A stretch of DNA of 64,000 bases from Paenibacillus sp. FSL R5-0517 (GTDB lineage Bacteria; Bacillota; Bacilli; Paenibacillales; Paenibacillaceae): positions 3,410,001 through 3,474,000 of the forward strand of contig NZ_CP150235.1 of the NCBI RefSeq assembly GCF_037974355.1. Reading direction: 5' to 3'. The notes beneath the pieces were generated by a model, which made no database searches, was not told the DNA's origin, and worked only from the letters and a program-made list of their open reading frames with translations. This document shows, piece after piece, positions 39,601 through 47,132 of the stretch. Made by a program: the position numbers and the translations under genes. The stretch's first letter is position 1. The number at the start of each line of letters is the position of its first letter.

Positions 39601-41751
39601 ATTGGTCGGTATTCCAGTTATCCAGGTTATTATTATAAAGGATTCGCCGTTAGCCAACTTGAACCGGACTTCCCTCTGGAAGGCCCCAGTGGGGCTACAT
39701 CCATCTATTATCACCATATTCCGGGGCAGCTCGGGCAAACGATGGATTATTTGATCAGCGAACAATCCTTGAAATCGAACGGAAGCATTACATTTCCTTC
39801 CGTATTTGAAACGAATTTTTTATGGTTCAAATATCACCTCTATGGGAATAAACCAGGTCAATTTTATGGCAATTCCGACGTTTGGCTATGGATGCCGAAG
39901 GAGATCATTAAGACCAATCATCCTCAATTGAACTGGATCACAGGTGAGAGTGGAGATAAATTCTACATTGGGCTAAGCAACGCATCGTCGGAAGAAATTC
40001 AGACTCCGATCGAATTGAATGAACAGATCATTGGGTTCAACCCGGCACAAAGTTATACTGTAACGATCATCCGCGACAATGGTACACCTGAGCAAACCGT
40101 TATGAGTGGCGGAATCATTCAAGCCACCGTTTCAGGCAAGGGCATCACGGCTATCATTGTAGAGGGACTTGACATTGATGTACCGCTGCATCAGGTCAGA
40201 ACAGCTGAACCATCGGATGCAAGCTATTTCTTTGATACTCACAGTCCAATTGATGCGGTTAAAGGTATGCTGATCGTAAAGCCTGACGAAACGGTCTATG
40301 ATGCTTATGTGCAGGCCAAAACGACAAAACCGGCAACCATTCATTATTCGTTGGATGGCGGCGCTACGTATACGACCGTCCCGGATACGATCTACCCGAT
40401 GGAATGGTCGATACGGGTGAATGATTTATCCCAAACCTTCACGTACTACGTGGAATCGGAGGGGAAACAGACCCGCAAGCGCACACTCTATCTGCCGGAT
40501 CGGGTAACGGAAACGCCAGTCCAGCCCGATGATGGGCAGGATCATTCATCGATCATTGTGGATAATACGGAGGCGGAGACAGAAGGCGTCTGGATAAGGG
40601 ATACGACAGCTAACGACTATTACTATGATAACTATGTGTATGCCAAATCTACGACTGGTACAGCGACAAGCAAAATGAGATGGCGGCCTGAGCTTCCGGA
40701 AAGTGTTACTTACAGTGTGTATTACAAGATTCCGCAAATCACTGCAACGAGTGAAAATTGGGCAACTAATGCCTCGTTTACCGTTTATCATAGTGAAGGC
40801 TCCGATATGGTTACTGTTGATGAGACAATGACGAACGGTACTTGGGTGCACCTGGGGGATTATCCGTTTGCTGCAGGTGATAGCGGGTACGTAGAACTAA
40901 CGAACAAGGCCAACAAATCCAGAGTCGTAGCCGATGCAATGATGTGGGTGGACCCAAACAAGATACCGCAATTGGAGTCTGCCATAGTTCAGTCTGATCG
41001 GAACGAGCTGCAGATGACTCAAACCGCACAACTAAGCGTAACCGGTTATTTGGATAACGGTTTGATCAGTGATCTGACACAGGCTGATGTTCAGTATTTC
41101 GTTGATCGTACGGATCTGGCTGAAGTGAACAGCAGTGGGTTGTTGACTCTTCTCAATCTCGATGGGGACACGGATCACATTGAGGTATGGGCCACGGTAA
41201 CGATTGACGGAGTGACCTTAACCACACCGCATTTGAACATCACGATTAAGGACCTAACGATTATCGTCGACAGTACAGATACAACAGGGTTATACACAAC
41301 AGAAGGGTCTTGGAGCCAAAGTAATTTAGCCGGATACAAAATTGGGGTTAAATCCCGCTACTCAACCGTTCAAGGATCATCCGCAACGTGGAAAGGCCAG
41401 TTTCCAGAAGGGAAATATACCGTTTCCATCTACAAGCTCGTCCATACAACGGGAAATGATAATAATGTCAAAGTGGAAGTGAAGCATAAGACGGGTACCG
41501 AGGTCACCTATATCGATGCAACGGTCGGCTCGTCGGGTTGGCTTAATCTGGGCACGTTTGACTTCGCGGGAGACGGCAGCGAGTATGTTCGTTTAACCAG
41601 GGTTACATCTACAACGGTAGACCCGCCAACGCTTCCTGCGGATATGATCTATACGAGGGTTGACGCAGTTATGTTCGAACGGCATTCCGATGATTCACAG
41701 TTGCTTGCAAATGAGGCGCCAGATGAACCGACACTTTCCGAACAAGAGTAG
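36679..41751 (+). CDS. Giant secreted multidomain protein with golvesin-like modules, core of unknown function
   Basis: A 1690-residue exported protein. Signal peptide about residues 1-33 (hydrophobic core FFFIVFMLTIVVPF, cut near AYA-ET). Two near-identical N-terminal modules (about 35-187 and 194-344), each beginning with I-I-I-D-D-G-S and containing ITWNPRLEAGTA, resemble golvesin C-terminal-like beta modules. A central segment (about 360-1175) has a beta-rich front part and then an alpha/alpha-toroid-like helical part (WWSRAKGFIDIENED, LQAAKDAADNYI), probably the catalytic or binding core, which I cannot assign to a known family. It ends with a third golvesin-like module (about 1290-1430), a BIG-like domain (about 1432-1525) and a fourth module (about 1526-1670). 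The GTG at 36670 is too close to the ribosome-binding site; ATG at 36679 is preferred. A polysaccharide lyase or hydrolase of unknown family is my best guess (inference). Confidence 0.72.
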   Translation: MVKRKLFFFIVFMLTIVVPFSLIGIRTAYAETLPYQTIIIDDGSIKINDVLTPDAGNENNGYSAPNWTTSTGVKGYDLSSTKYTSTAGRTITWNPRLEAGTAKISFYKLDWADKADSNVKIEIVHNGTTDVVFMDLRPSSGAPAGWVDLGEYYFSGVGEEFVQLTRSTGTTNTILTRADAVKFEGNIEQKEPHKTIIIDDGSLTIDDVVTVDAGNTNNGFSAPYWTTSAGVKGYNNSSSKYTDAVGRTITWNPRLEAGTARISFYKLDWADKADSNVKIEIVHNGITDVKFLDLRPSSGPSVGWVDLGEYEFSGDDSEFVRLTRTQPSTGTIITRADAVKFEGNIQQKAPPLPPLRSRTLGNLSYTEKGSIENDSYKATFYEAAWDGGSSIVRDMFYKNTDTGDWMPINTVAERLEEQWVVLDGNAGSRTNYYDTMNKRWITFDGISFPDSQTAVLTDSSHGSDYDLQVNWSMAGDKPDVSFAFTPRRDGNYVIGYQSFTTETVSGINEVLNGFRSHAKMVGTVESTSLRELSAPMSLVEKNDGSGNPLTYGIFVPSGELPVEFEPTGGVTKQRLGMSLVNNEGSVQPILYAPQLGTYSQMTAESTYQFHIGLIAQKSNLYESYTDILRNEYDYSAYRENVSNKSLTDAMFNMIDLLKIEPQGDDSVNYVPSPSGWWSRAKGFIDIENEDSVRTSSNAVLLGAYYLTGDDQLYDTRALPSVQYGVSRNGIGWSPTQKKVYGVPSLWKMATLPFDVSSVAAVNQMMGTSAGIGALAEEEYLMRDPDQKDRGPVIQPLMMYRMTGEAQYLQAAKDAADNYITQHIDTPASIDVSKNEFIYYYSKLWMEILELYEETQDPKYLDAAYKEAKRYATMFVARPVPEGNVTIPQPETYNYAESFHWPESGKFQYPRLKLPEDIAGGVQAERWLVSPSGLTFEAGSTTGYYRMNAQEAPFMLRLSLYTGDKLLQDIAHNAVIGRYSSYPGYYYKGFAVSQLEPDFPLEGPSGATSIYYHHIPGQLGQTMDYLISEQSLKSNGSITFPSVFETNFLWFKYHLYGNKPGQFYGNSDVWLWMPKEIIKTNHPQLNWITGESGDKFYIGLSNASSEEIQTPIELNEQIIGFNPAQSYTVTIIRDNGTPEQTVMSGGIIQATVSGKGITAIIVEGLDIDVPLHQVRTAEPSDASYFFDTHSPIDAVKGMLIVKPDETVYDAYVQAKTTKPATIHYSLDGGATYTTVPDTIYPMEWSIRVNDLSQTFTYYVESEGKQTRKRTLYLPDRVTETPVQPDDGQDHSSIIVDNTEAETEGVWIRDTTANDYYYDNYVYAKSTTGTATSKMRWRPELPESVTYSVYYKIPQITATSENWATNASFTVYHSEGSDMVTVDETMTNGTWVHLGDYPFAAGDSGYVELTNKANKSRVVADAMMWVDPNKIPQLESAIVQSDRNELQMTQTAQLSVTGYLDNGLISDLTQADVQYFVDRTDLAEVNSSGLLTLLNLDGDTDHIEVWATVTIDGVTLTTPHLNITIKDLTIIVDSTDTTGLYTTEGSWSQSNLAGYKIGVKSRYSTVQGSSATWKGQFPEGKYTVSIYKLVHTTGNDNNVKVEVKHKTGTEVTYIDATVGSSGWLNLGTFDFAGDGSEYVRLTRVTSTTVDPPTLPADMIYTRVDAVMFERHSDDSQLLANEAPDEPTLSEQE
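36784..37722 (+). repeat. Tandem 474-bp intragenic duplication encoding two golvesin-like modules
   Basis: The sequences from 36784 and 37258 align with an offset of 474 bp (158 codons). A shared stretch such as GGCAGAACGATCACATGGAA occurs near 36940 and 37414, with only scattered third-position changes, pointing to a fairly recent duplication or gene conversion. Confidence 0.8.
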
Positions 41752-41815
41752 TGAATTATGAATGGAAATGAAACAACGGCAAGTGATGTTATACAAATTA
41801 TTGTAAAATAACGCT

Positions 41816-41854
41816 AAGAGCCGAGTGGATCAATACGATCCATTTGGCTCTTTT
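41816..41854 (+). terminator. Terminator after the giant secreted protein
   Basis: AAGAGCC/GGCTCTT outer stem and TGGATC/GATCCA inner stem with an AATAC loop, then TTTT. Confidence 0.85.
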
Positions 41855-42084
41855 GGTTTAGGAGCAAGAAGGTGTGGTCACAGGTAAGGAAGCCAGTAGG
41901 CCAACTTCCTCGTACCCATCAAACACTTAAGTTTGCCAAATCCAACTTTTTTGGATTCTCTTAAAAGAATTGCCGCTTACAGATTATGTTTCGTAACACT
42001 CAAAACGTTTCTCTAGACCCACACAATTCAGCAATGATACCATCATAGTCGTGCTAGAAATGAAGATTGCAGGAGGATGTCATT

Positions 42085-42972
42085 GTGGATCAACTAAAAT
42101 ACGATAATCTAAAGCTGGGGGAGCGCGGAGCCATCATCAGCATTATCGCCTACATATGTTTGACCTTATTAAAACTGATCGTTGGCAATATGGCCGGATC
42201 AGAAGCGCTTAAGGCGGATGGATTAAACAATGCTACCGATATTGTGGCCTCCATAGCTGTACTAATCGGTTTGAAGCTTGCCCAACGCCCAGCCGACAAA
42301 GATCATACCTATGGTCACTGGAGAGCAGAGACCGTTGCGTCCCTTGTTGCTTCTTTTATCATGATGGCAGTAGGTTTACAAGTATTGTTTGAAGCCATCA
42401 GTTCTGTGTTCCAGGGTACACATGAATCTCCGGATATCATCGCCGCGTACACAGGTATTTTCTGCGCGGTTATTATGTATCTGGTCTATCGATATAACAA
42501 GAGACTTGCTACACGTATCAAAAGTCAGGCGGTCATGGCTGCAGCGCGAGATAATATCTCCGATGCCTGGGTGAGTACCGGTGCGGTCATTGGAATCGTG
42601 GGTTCCCAGTTCGGCCTTCCATGGTTGGACCCCGTAACGGCTGTTATCGTAGGTTTCCTGATCTGCAAGACCGCTTGGGACATTTTCAAAGAAGCCACAC
42701 ATCATCTGACCGATGGTTTTGATGTTGAACTGATTCAAGAGTACAAAAAGACGATTGCCGGAATAAACGGTGTAGAGAAGGTCAAAGACGTAAGAGCACG
42801 CAATTATGGCAATAATGCTGTCGTGGATGTTGTTATCACCGTACATGCTGAGCTGGATCTTCAACAAGCACACGATATCTGTACAGACGTGGAGAACGAG
42901 TTAATGGAGGAGCATGACGTATACACCGTTCACGTTCATGTGGAACCTGATATGTTGAAAGAATGCATATAA
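42085..42972 (+). CDS. Cation diffusion facilitator (CDF) family metal efflux protein
   Basis: About 296 residues. A six-TM CDF domain (about residues 15-205) contains the metal-site motifs DGLNNATDIV (TM2) and HTYGHWRAE, with AARDNISDAWVS in TM5; a cytoplasmic ferredoxin-like dimerisation domain follows (about 210-296, VKDVRARNYGNNAVVDVVITV). It exports Zn2+, Co2+, Fe2+ or Mn2+; the TM2/TM5 DxxxD pattern (N-D/D-D here) is not enough to name the metal. GTG at 42085 is chosen because AGGAGG lies 8 nt upstream; the TTG at 42067 lacks one. A convergent bidirectional terminator follows. Confidence 0.9.
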   Translation: MDQLKYDNLKLGERGAIISIIAYICLTLLKLIVGNMAGSEALKADGLNNATDIVASIAVLIGLKLAQRPADKDHTYGHWRAETVASLVASFIMMAVGLQVLFEAISSVFQGTHESPDIIAAYTGIFCAVIMYLVYRYNKRLATRIKSQAVMAAARDNISDAWVSTGAVIGIVGSQFGLPWLDPVTAVIVGFLICKTAWDIFKEATHHLTDGFDVELIQEYKKTIAGINGVEKVKDVRARNYGNNAVVDVVITVHAELDLQQAHDICTDVENELMEEHDVYTVHVHVEPDMLKECI

Positions 42973-43003
42973 GATTTAGATTTTAAATGAGAAATTCAGC
43001 AAA

Positions 43004-43044
43004 GCAAAAAACCAGTGAGCTTTAATCATTCACTGGTTTTTTGC
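43004..43044. terminator. Bidirectional terminator between convergent CDF and ferritin-like genes
   Basis: GCAAAAAACCAGTGA/TCACTGGTTTTTTGC near-perfect inverted repeat, with an A run on one side and a T run on the other. Confidence 0.9.
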
Positions 43045-43099
43045 TGATTTCAATTGTGTTTCTGTGAAGGAATCCACGCGTTAATTATTCCATACCTGA

Positions 43100-43570
43100 C
43101 TATCTCGGCAGATTGTAAGTAATCAGATTGTTATATTTATCCGCATGTTTCTGTTCGTCCAGAATGATTCCCCAGACCGTGTCTTTATATATGCCATAAG
43201 GGAGACCAAACCATATTCTCCGATACTTTTCCACGGCCGCCAATTCACCTTGAAACGCCTGTTGCAGCCCGCCTAGATAAGAAGTGACCTTCTCAACCGG
43301 CTCATTACTTACGCCCGAAATCTCCTGACCTGTCAGATCCTTGTACATTTGCCGATACATTTGATTATGTCCACGTTCATCATTACGGATGCTCGTGATG
43401 ATGGTAGCCTGATTGGCATCAGGTGATAACTGAATCAGTGAATCATAGAACATCTCATCGTTTCGTTCTCCCTGCACAGCGGATTTGATTAATTCAAGTG
43501 CTTCGTCTGTTGATGTTGCCCATACCGGAGTAAAAGTGTACCTGTAACCATAAGGATATGCCACATACAT
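43100..43570 (-). CDS. Ferritin-like domain protein (YhjR-like)
   Basis: A 156-residue four-helix-bundle protein of the ferritin-like superfamily. Helix motifs with carboxylate/His pairs (ERNDEMFYDSL, RNDERGHNQMYRQM, GELAAVEKYRRIW, DEQKHADKYNNLI) fit a di-iron or metal-binding E-x-x-H pattern repeated in two helix pairs. Starts at ATG 43570 with GGAGGG 7 nt upstream (minus strand); the longer ORF from 43585 has no start codon support. Function unknown; relatives in spore-forming bacteria are related to B. subtilis YhjR. Confidence 0.82.
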   Translation of the reverse strand: MYVAYPYGYRYTFTPVWATSTDEALELIKSAVQGERNDEMFYDSLIQLSPDANQATIITSIRNDERGHNQMYRQMYKDLTGQEISGVSNEPVEKVTSYLGGLQQAFQGELAAVEKYRRIWFGLPYGIYKDTVWGIILDEQKHADKYNNLITYNLPR

Positions 43571-43663
43571 TACGAATCCCTCCAAGACGAATATGAGTTA
43601 ACATATGCACGTATGCCCATCCGCGTTAACCCATAACTGTTTTGTATGTGTGCGTTAAACTTT

Positions 43664-44122
43664 TCAGACCGGGTTTTGATCGCTGTGTAGATGTTTCAAT
43701 AACACGCCGTACCCGTAAGCCAGCACAAATGGCAAGAGATAGGACAAGAAAGTCCAAAAGATGTTCCAACCGTTAAAATAGATCACATGCCCCAGCATTT
43801 TAGCAATCCATTCTATGAATGTCAGTGATAAGGAGGCCGCAAATATGGCTGCCCATGGCTTCGCCCCTTTTACTAAAATGGCATACATCATCAGGCATCC
43901 GGCAATTGGATAGATTCCGAGGTCCATAGGGAGAGCGGCAAAAGACTGGTTGCGAGTGTTCGGCAGTATGTTCCAGAAATAATTAAACCCCACGTTGTTG
44001 ATACAAGCGGCAATAGCCACACCCAGTGGATAATAAATAACGAGGATTTTAACGTGTCGTCGCAAAACCCACACGCCCAACAGAATGGGAAGAATCATAC
44101 CCAAAAGCAAATTTCCTAACAT
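43664..44122 (-). CDS. CBO0543-type small membrane protein
   Basis: A 152-residue integral membrane protein with five predicted hydrophobic segments (about 4-21, 25-45, 70-85, 90-110, 118-142). It resembles the Firmicutes CBO0543 family, with a conserved INNVGFNYFWNI loop and LPMDLGIYPIAGCLMM segment. AGGAGG (minus strand) precedes the ATG. No catalytic residues or function known. Confidence 0.7.
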   Translation of the reverse strand: MLGNLLLGMILPILLGVWVLRRHVKILVIYYPLGVAIAACINNVGFNYFWNILPNTRNQSFAALPMDLGIYPIAGCLMMYAILVKGAKPWAAIFAASLSLTFIEWIAKMLGHVIYFNGWNIFWTFLSYLLPFVLAYGYGVLLKHLHSDQNPV

Positions 44123-44174
44123 TTATTTTTCCTCCAAAGCTAGTTACTTCAATTATGGATTTTCATGCCTTAAA

Positions 44175-44360
44175 TCAGTCCGTCGTTTTCTTCTCCATAA
44201 GACGATCCATTTGATCTGACAGAGCATTTAATTTTTTATCATAATGCTTGTACGTATAGTATCCAATGATTGCTTTGACCGTAAAAAAGAGTATCGCGGC
44301 AATAACAATCAATATATAATTGTGGGCAATCTGCCTCAACCAGTCGTTAACCGCATTCAT
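44175..44360 (-). CDS. Small single-pass membrane protein, 61 aa
   Basis: N-terminal short amphipathic region, one hydrophobic segment (YILIVIAAILFFTVKAIIGYY), then a charged helical tail (KHYDKKLNALSDQMDRLMEKK) able to form a coiled coil. Start at ATG 44360 is chosen because GAAGGAGAG lies about 7 nt upstream; a TTG at 44381 is also in frame. Same strand as the CBO0543-type gene and 52 bp upstream of it, possibly co-transcribed. No known function. Confidence 0.6.
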   Translation of the reverse strand: MNAVNDWLRQIAHNYILIVIAAILFFTVKAIIGYYTYKHYDKKLNALSDQMDRLMEKKTTD

Positions 44361-44657
44361 CGGATTTCTCTCCTTCAACACATAGATGGTTAAGTTAGAG
44401 TACCCATCTTCATGGGAAATAATGCATGGTTATACGGGAGCGAGAACGAACCCAAACGGAAATAAAATCGCCACACCCTCTATAAAATGGTCCGCGTTTT
44501 GTTCCAAACTGATTTCATGTTCATATCATTTTTCTCATATTAACGGATCATGTTGTTTTGTTTCATTTTGTAATGCATAAGGCAACATATTTGAGGACAA
44601 TTGGGTGAATACTTAAAAGAGTTCCATAATTGTCTAACACGCGAAAGGGTGCTTGTA

Positions 44658-45371
44658 TTGTACGAACATGTTATTATCTTCATCCGTAGTATCTTTGCCT
44701 TTATGCTTTTATTGGGAATTGCTCGCATATTGGGAAAACAAACGTTGTCTGATATGAACTTCCATGAATTTGTCACCGCAGTCATCATGGGAGCCATAGC
44801 TGCCAATCTAGCTTTTAACGAGAAAATAGAAGTCACACATCTGATTATTTCTCTAATTGTTTTTACCGGAACCTCTTATCTGTTATCTAAATTAAATCTG
44901 AAAAGCAGAAAAATCCGTCTACTGGCAGAAGGTTCACCTACCGTATTAATTGAAGGTGGCAAAATCCTTGAAAATAATCTCGCCAAGAATAAACTGACAT
45001 TGGATTCCTTAAACCAAATGCTAAGACAGAAAGACATTTTCAATATGGAGGAAGTAGAGTACGCCTTACTCGAAGTGAATGGACAAGTTTCAGTCATGAA
45101 AAAAAACAAATATAGAACGGCTACGGTTGAGGATGTTCATAGGAAGGTAGAGTCCAAACCTGAACGCATGCCTGTGGAGTTAATTATGGACGGAACGATG
45201 TTAAGCAAGAATCTAGAACTAAATGGCATATCAGATAAGCAATTAATGCAACAGCTTGAATCGAAAAGCAAGAACATAAACGATGTATTTTATGCTGTAA
45301 AAGGAAGCGACGGCAGGATCTATATCGATTATTATGAGGATCAAATCAAACATCCCATTGATGTCGAGTGA
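44658..45371 (+). CDS. DUF421 (YetF/YdfS-type) membrane protein
   Basis: About 238 residues. Three N-terminal hydrophobic segments, including IIFIRSIFAFMLLLGIARILGKQ, are followed by the DUF421 soluble region with LAEGSPTVLIEGGKIL and the characteristic LRQKDIFNMEEVEYALLEVNGQVSV strand-helix motif. DUF421 proteins (YdfS, YetF, YrbG relatives in Bacillus) have a role around spore germination or envelope, but the biochemical function is unsettled. The start is uncertain: TTG 44658 is preferred (GAAAGGG upstream) over TTG 44601. Confidence 0.85.
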   Translation: MYEHVIIFIRSIFAFMLLLGIARILGKQTLSDMNFHEFVTAVIMGAIAANLAFNEKIEVTHLIISLIVFTGTSYLLSKLNLKSRKIRLLAEGSPTVLIEGGKILENNLAKNKLTLDSLNQMLRQKDIFNMEEVEYALLEVNGQVSVMKKNKYRTATVEDVHRKVESKPERMPVELIMDGTMLSKNLELNGISDKQLMQQLESKSKNINDVFYAVKGSDGRIYIDYYEDQIKHPIDVE

Positions 45372-45385
45372 CACCATCAGAAATG

Positions 45386-45426
45386 AAAAAAATTCCCTTC
45401 TCTTCAGATGAAAGAAGAGAAGGGAT
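45386..45426 (-). terminator. Terminator for the alkaline phosphatase gene (minus strand)
   Basis: ATTCCCTTCTCTTC/GAAGAGAAGGGAT stem with an AGATGAAA loop. The A run at 45386-45392 becomes the T tail on the minus strand. Confidence 0.85.
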
Positions 45427-45454
45427 GATCATAAATTACCGAATTATGGTGAAA

Positions 45455-46813
45455 TTATTGGTGCTTGCTGAGGATATCAAATATGATCTTGGCATTATCT
45501 GTGTTGTCGATCAAACCGGCGAAGCGATGACTTGCCGGGCCGTAGGCATATACAGGAACATCCTCCCCTGTGTGTCCACCTGTGGTCCAGCCCGTAAACG
45601 AACGGCTATTAATAATGGCTTCAATGGCATTATCAATCTTCGTTACATCTGCACTTTTGGCTGCTTCTTTCACCGATTGAATCTCTTCCGGCTTCAACTC
45701 CAGTTTCAGATAACTTTTCAGTGTTTCTTCAATCGAAGCACCTTTCGCAATCTGTGCTGCCATAAAGTCTGGTGTTCGCAGTGCAGCTTTGATCGGGTCT
45801 ACGAAAAAGTTGTATTCTCCGTCTTTTCCAAGCGTAAGTCCGCCTGTGGAGTGATCGGCAGTAGCCACGACAAGGGTTTCACCATCTTTTTTGGCAAAAT
45901 CAATAGCTGCCTGAAATGCTGCTGCGAAATCTTCCATTTCACTCATCGCGCCAACGATATCATTATCATGTCCTGCCCAGTCGATCTGGCTGCCTTCAAC
46001 CATTAGGAAGAACCCTTTATCGTTCGAACTGAGGCGATCAATCGCTGTATTGGTCATCTCAGCCAATGATGGCGTTGCAGCAGTACGATCTATCATCTTG
46101 TCCAATCCTCCATCGGCAAACAGTCCAAGAACTTGTTGATTCTTATCAGCGAGGAGAGCGGAACGATCCGTCACATAGCTGAATCCGGCCTTCTGGAACT
46201 CCTTCGTCAGGTCCCGACCCTCGCGTACAAAATTGGATTTCCCTCCACCCAGAAGTACATCCACCTTATGCTTACCATTAATCAACTCATCATAATAATC
46301 GTCCGCAATGGCATCCATATTTTTTCGACTGATATCATGGGCACCAAATGCAGCTGGTGTGGCATGAGTGATCTCCGACGTAGCCACGAGTCCGGTGGAC
46401 TTACCGTTTTCTTTGGCCTGCTCAAGTACGGTTTTGACTTCCTTCTGCTCAGGGTCAACCGCAATGGCCGCATTGTATGTTTTCACGCCCGCCGACATGG
46501 CCGTTGCTGCGGAAGCAGAATCCGTCACATTTTGTTTATCATCATCCGGATAGGTCATTTGTGCCCCAACCAGATAAGGGTCAAATACGGTTTTGTCCAT
46601 GCCCTTCGTTGAAGGATCATCCTTCATATAGCGGTAGGCCGAAGTATAAGAGGTCCCCATGCCATCCCCAATGAGGAAGATGATGTTCTTGATTTGTTTT
46701 TTCTCCACACTTACAGCTTGAACGGCACTTGCTTGTCCCGCAGACAAGAGAGTAGAAGCCGATACAGCCAGAGTCAGCGCTACCGCTGGTAATACTTTTT
46801 TGGATAATTTCAC
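45455..46813 (-). CDS. phoA: Secreted alkaline phosphatase
   Basis: Exported phosphomonoesterase of the E. coli PhoA type, 452 residues. Signal peptide about residues 1-30 (ASA-VQ). Metal and active-site signatures: LIGDGMG (Asp ligand), the catalytic serine in VTDSASAATA, ATSEITHATPAAF, EGSQIDWAGHDND, TADHSTGG and, near the C-terminus, GWTTGGHTGEDVPVYAYGP, all in the expected order. GTG start with AGGAGG (minus strand). It supplies phosphate by hydrolysing organic phosphoesters outside the membrane. I could not confirm a PhoP box upstream, though this class is usually Pho-regulated. Confidence 0.95.
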   Translation of the reverse strand: MKLSKKVLPAVALTLAVSASTLLSAGQASAVQAVSVEKKQIKNIIFLIGDGMGTSYTSAYRYMKDDPSTKGMDKTVFDPYLVGAQMTYPDDDKQNVTDSASAATAMSAGVKTYNAAIAVDPEQKEVKTVLEQAKENGKSTGLVATSEITHATPAAFGAHDISRKNMDAIADDYYDELINGKHKVDVLLGGGKSNFVREGRDLTKEFQKAGFSYVTDRSALLADKNQQVLGLFADGGLDKMIDRTAATPSLAEMTNTAIDRLSSNDKGFFLMVEGSQIDWAGHDNDIVGAMSEMEDFAAAFQAAIDFAKKDGETLVVATADHSTGGLTLGKDGEYNFFVDPIKAALRTPDFMAAQIAKGASIEETLKSYLKLELKPEEIQSVKEAAKSADVTKIDNAIEAIINSRSFTGWTTGGHTGEDVPVYAYGPASHRFAGLIDNTDNAKIIFDILSKHQ

Positions 46814-47132
46814 AATGATTCCTCCTCATCATATCTCGAAAACAAAAATGAATGCATGAATCTATATTCATTTGTTCATCATTAAAAAGGTTAGCATTCA
46901 ATTGTAAATGAAAACCAAGAATTTTGTATACCTGAGGTAAAATAAACAAAATAAGGCGATGTATTGGACAATAGGGTTCCAGCGAAAGATTCACATGATC
47001 TACAACAGACGAGATTATAAAAATATACTCATTCCACTATTTTTGAAGTATGATACAACATAAGTAGAACGCTTTCATTTTTCAGTTAAAGTAAATCATT
47101 TAAACTCAATCTCATTTCAGGAGGCTTTTCCA
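46814..47132. other. Divergent intergenic region between phoA and the tandem GH43 gene
   Basis: Contains the minus-strand leader of phoA, AT-rich sequence, and a cre-like site at 47064-47077. No gene and no further structure was recognised. Confidence 0.6.
47064..47077 (-). promoter_or_regulatory. Weak cre-like site before the tandem GH43 gene
   Basis: On the minus strand TGAAAGCGTTCTAC agrees with the cre consensus at 12 of 14 positions. It lies 56 bp before the TTG start. Confidence 0.4.

Noticed and set aside
45368-46006. 212-codon plus-strand frame opposite the alkaline phosphatase
   Set aside because: It is the antisense shadow of phoA; the amino-acid composition (many Cys/Phe) is not protein-like.
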